Origin: Pirellulales bacterium
GTDB lineage: Bacteria; Planctomycetota; Planctomycetia; Pirellulales; PALSA-1355
Direction: 5' to 3'
NCBI GenBank assembly: GCA_022844125.1
Contig: JALHMI010000006.1
Coordinates: 310,001-374,000, forward strand
Length of the DNA stretch: 64,000 bases
Shown here: positions 62,549 through 64,000 of the stretch, one piece after another
How positions within the stretch are numbered: the stretch's first letter is position 1
Layout: each line of letters starts with the position of its first letter
The notes under the pieces: generated by a model
What the model was told of the DNA's origin: nothing
What the model saw: the letters and a program-made list of their open reading frames with translations, nothing else
The model's database searches: none
Position numbers and translations under genes: made by a program

Positions 62549-64000
62549 CTAGCTCGTCGCCCCCGATGTTTTCTCTTCGACCGATTGCCAGAGCAGCTCC
62601 GCGATGTCCATCACCTTCACATCGCGATCACCCTTGCGGGCGTTGATGCCGTCTTCGAGCATCGTCATACAGAACGGGCAGCCCACGGCCACGACGTCGG
62701 CGTCGGTTTCGAGCGCCTGGCGAGCGCGTTCCTGATTCACGCGCTGATTTGGCGGTTCGTCGATGAAGCTCATGCCGCCGCCACCGCCGCAGCAGAAGCC
62801 GTTCGAGCGGTTCTGCTCCATTTCGATCGGGGCCGCGCCGGTGGCGATCTGCACGAGTTGCCGGGGCGCGTCGTAGATCCCGTTGTGGCGGCCCAGGTAG
62901 CAGGGATCGTGGAACGTCACCTTCTGACTGCTAGGCATGTCGCCACTGAGCTTGCCATCCGCTACGAGCTTGGCCAGGAACTCGCTGTGGTGGTAGACTT
63001 CGTACTTGCCGCCCCACTGCGGATACTCGTTCCCCAGCGTGTTGAAACAGTGCGGACAGCTCGTGACGATCTTCTTCACGCCGTAGCGATCGAGCGTGGC
63101 GATGTTGTCCTGGGCGAGCGTCTCGAACAGGAACTCGTTGCCGATGCGGCGGGCCGGGTCGCCGGTGCATTTTTCTTCGCGGCCCAGGATGGCGAAGCTG
63201 ACGCCGGCCTTTTCGAGTAGCTGGGCGAGCGAGCGCACGACGTTCTGATTGCGCTCGACGAGTGCTCCACCGCAGCCGACCCACAGGAGCACTTCGGCGT
63301 CCTTGGCCTCGGCCATGGTTGAGATCTTCAACCCCTGCGTCCAATCCACGCGATTGAACGACGTGCCGCGCATCGGATGGCCGCGGGTTTCCAGCGAGTT
63401 GAGCGCCTGCTGCATTGTCTCGGGAAACTCAGCGTCTTCCATCACCAGGAACCGACGCGTGTCGACGATCTTGGGCATCTGCTCGATCAGCACGGGGCAG
63501 GCCTGCATGCAGGCGGCACAGGTGGTGCACTCCCACATCGCCTCGGGGCTGAGAGCTTCGGTCGAGCCGATGTAAGAGGCCGCGAAGTCGGCGTCCGGCG
63601 CGCGCATCCGGTGCTGGAGGTCGAGAATGATGTCGCGCGGCGAGAGGATCTTACCCACGCGGTTGGCGGGGCAGACCGCGGTGCAGCGGCCGCACTCGGT
63701 GCAGGCGTCGAAGTCGAGCAGATCCTTCCAGGTGAAATCGGCCAGGGCGCTGACGCCCAGCTTCTCGTCCTTTTCGAAATCGAGCTTCTTGAGCGACGCC
63801 CCGACAGGTTCCAGTCGGCCCGTGTAGACGTTCAAGGACGAGTTGAGCACGTGGGCCATCTTGCTGAACGGGGCCCAGGCGATGAACGCGAACACGAGCG
63901 CGAGGTGCGTCCACCAGCCGACGCGGTGGGAGATCAAAAGCGCCTCGTGGCTCATGAGGGGCTTCGAGACGTTGGCCACCACCTTGCCGACCGGCGACCA
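62549..64000 (-). CDS. Membrane Fe-S oxidoreductase, HdrD-like (partial, 5' end outside the window)
   Basis: At least 484 residues; the frame stays open to the right edge, so the true start lies outside (a GTG at 63982 is only an internal possibility). The visible N-terminus has hydrophobic helices (HRVGWWTHLALVFAFIAWAPF) like a NarI-type cytochrome b domain. Two 4Fe-4S sites follow (DACTECGRCTAVCPANRVG and CTTCAACMQACPVLI), then two CCG domains (DPCYLGRHNGIYDAP, NGFCCGGGGGM) of the heterodisulfide-reductase type. This architecture matches the proposed ETF:(methyl)menaquinone oxidoreductases. Next to two acyl-CoA dehydrogenases it would carry beta-oxidation electrons to the quinone pool. No ETF gene is in the window. 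Confidence 0.9.
   Translation of the reverse strand, partial: WSPVGKVVANVSKPLMSHEALLISHRVGWWTHLALVFAFIAWAPFSKMAHVLNSSLNVYTGRLEPVGASLKKLDFEKDEKLGVSALADFTWKDLLDFDACTECGRCTAVCPANRVGKILSPRDIILDLQHRMRAPDADFAASYIGSTEALSPEAMWECTTCAACMQACPVLIEQMPKIVDTRRFLVMEDAEFPETMQQALNSLETRGHPMRGTSFNRVDWTQGLKISTMAEAKDAEVLLWVGCGGALVERNQNVVRSLAQLLEKAGVSFAILGREEKCTGDPARRIGNEFLFETLAQDNIATLDRYGVKKIVTSCPHCFNTLGNEYPQWGGKYEVYHHSEFLAKLVADGKLSGDMPSSQKVTFHDPCYLGRHNGIYDAPRQLVQIATGAAPIEMEQNRSNGFCCGGGGGMSFIDEPPNQRVNQERARQALETDADVVAVGCPFCMTMLEDGINARKGDRDVKVMDIAELLWQSVEEKTSGATS

Overview
The window looks like a chromosomal segment of a planctomycete, most likely of the Pirellulales type. This is inferred from gene content, not from a marker gene: a 1258-residue PVC-type haem protein (propeller, HEAT repeats, CxxCH), a DUF1559 protein with a type IV prepilin leader, two PEP-CTERM proteins, a formylglycine-type sulfatase, several secreted quinoprotein-like propellers, a VCBS/FG-GAP protein and a short protein with the SVRTLL-type leader. 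Base composition is GC-rich and GTG/TTG starts are used several times. I saw no rRNA, tRNA, CRISPR array, phage gene or transposase.

Left part (1-10.6 kb). After the end of a possible upstream gene and a PEP-CTERM gene, eight minus-strand genes form a central sugar-phosphate block, in transcription order: 6-phosphogluconate dehydrogenase, glucose-6-phosphate dehydrogenase, ribose-5-phosphate isomerase, a histidine phosphatase, a ROK-type glucokinase, phosphoglucose isomerase, a DUF2090 aldolase-like protein and a membrane protein fused to a glycerophosphodiesterase domain. The last three overlap by 4 bases at each junction.

10.8-19.7 kb. A multidomain secreted oxidoreductase (redoxin, CxxCH haem, PHM-like two-copper core, two EF-hands) lies next to a 45-residue SEC-C protein, a Gly/Pro-rich EF-hand protein and a two-component system whose sensor has a His/Pro/Gly-rich extracytoplasmic segment. 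A 904-residue Pro/Ala/Glu-rich exported protein with repeated ALF motifs follows.

19.9-44.4 kb. Mixed chromosomal genes: an APH-like/P-loop kinase fusion, a SYLF protein, three PQQ-propeller proteins, a VOC enzyme, the large haem protein, an arylamine N-acetyltransferase, a VCBS protein plus sulfatase pair, a prepilin-like DUF1559 protein, a frameshifted and internally deleted hybrid histidine kinase (pseudogene), a PDZ protein, a DUF1579 protein, a DUF2892 protein and a second PEP-CTERM protein.

44.8-64 kb. A 2058-residue polytopic membrane protein with an N-terminal zinc ribbon; an uncharacterised pair; a 1.3-kb gene-poor stretch with CACAGAG/CACGAAG-type degenerate repeats; a DinB protein; a CDF metal exporter followed by a Cys-rich four-helix copper-storage-like protein; an NMT1/THI5-like ABC importer (binding lipoprotein, permease, ATPase); a TPR lipoprotein; and two acyl-CoA dehydrogenases beside a membrane Fe-S oxidoreductase that runs off the right edge. 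The strongest candidates for new biology are the redoxin-haem-PHM-EF-hand protein with its metal-flavoured neighbourhood, the aldolase in the pentose phosphate block, and the giant zinc-ribbon membrane protein.
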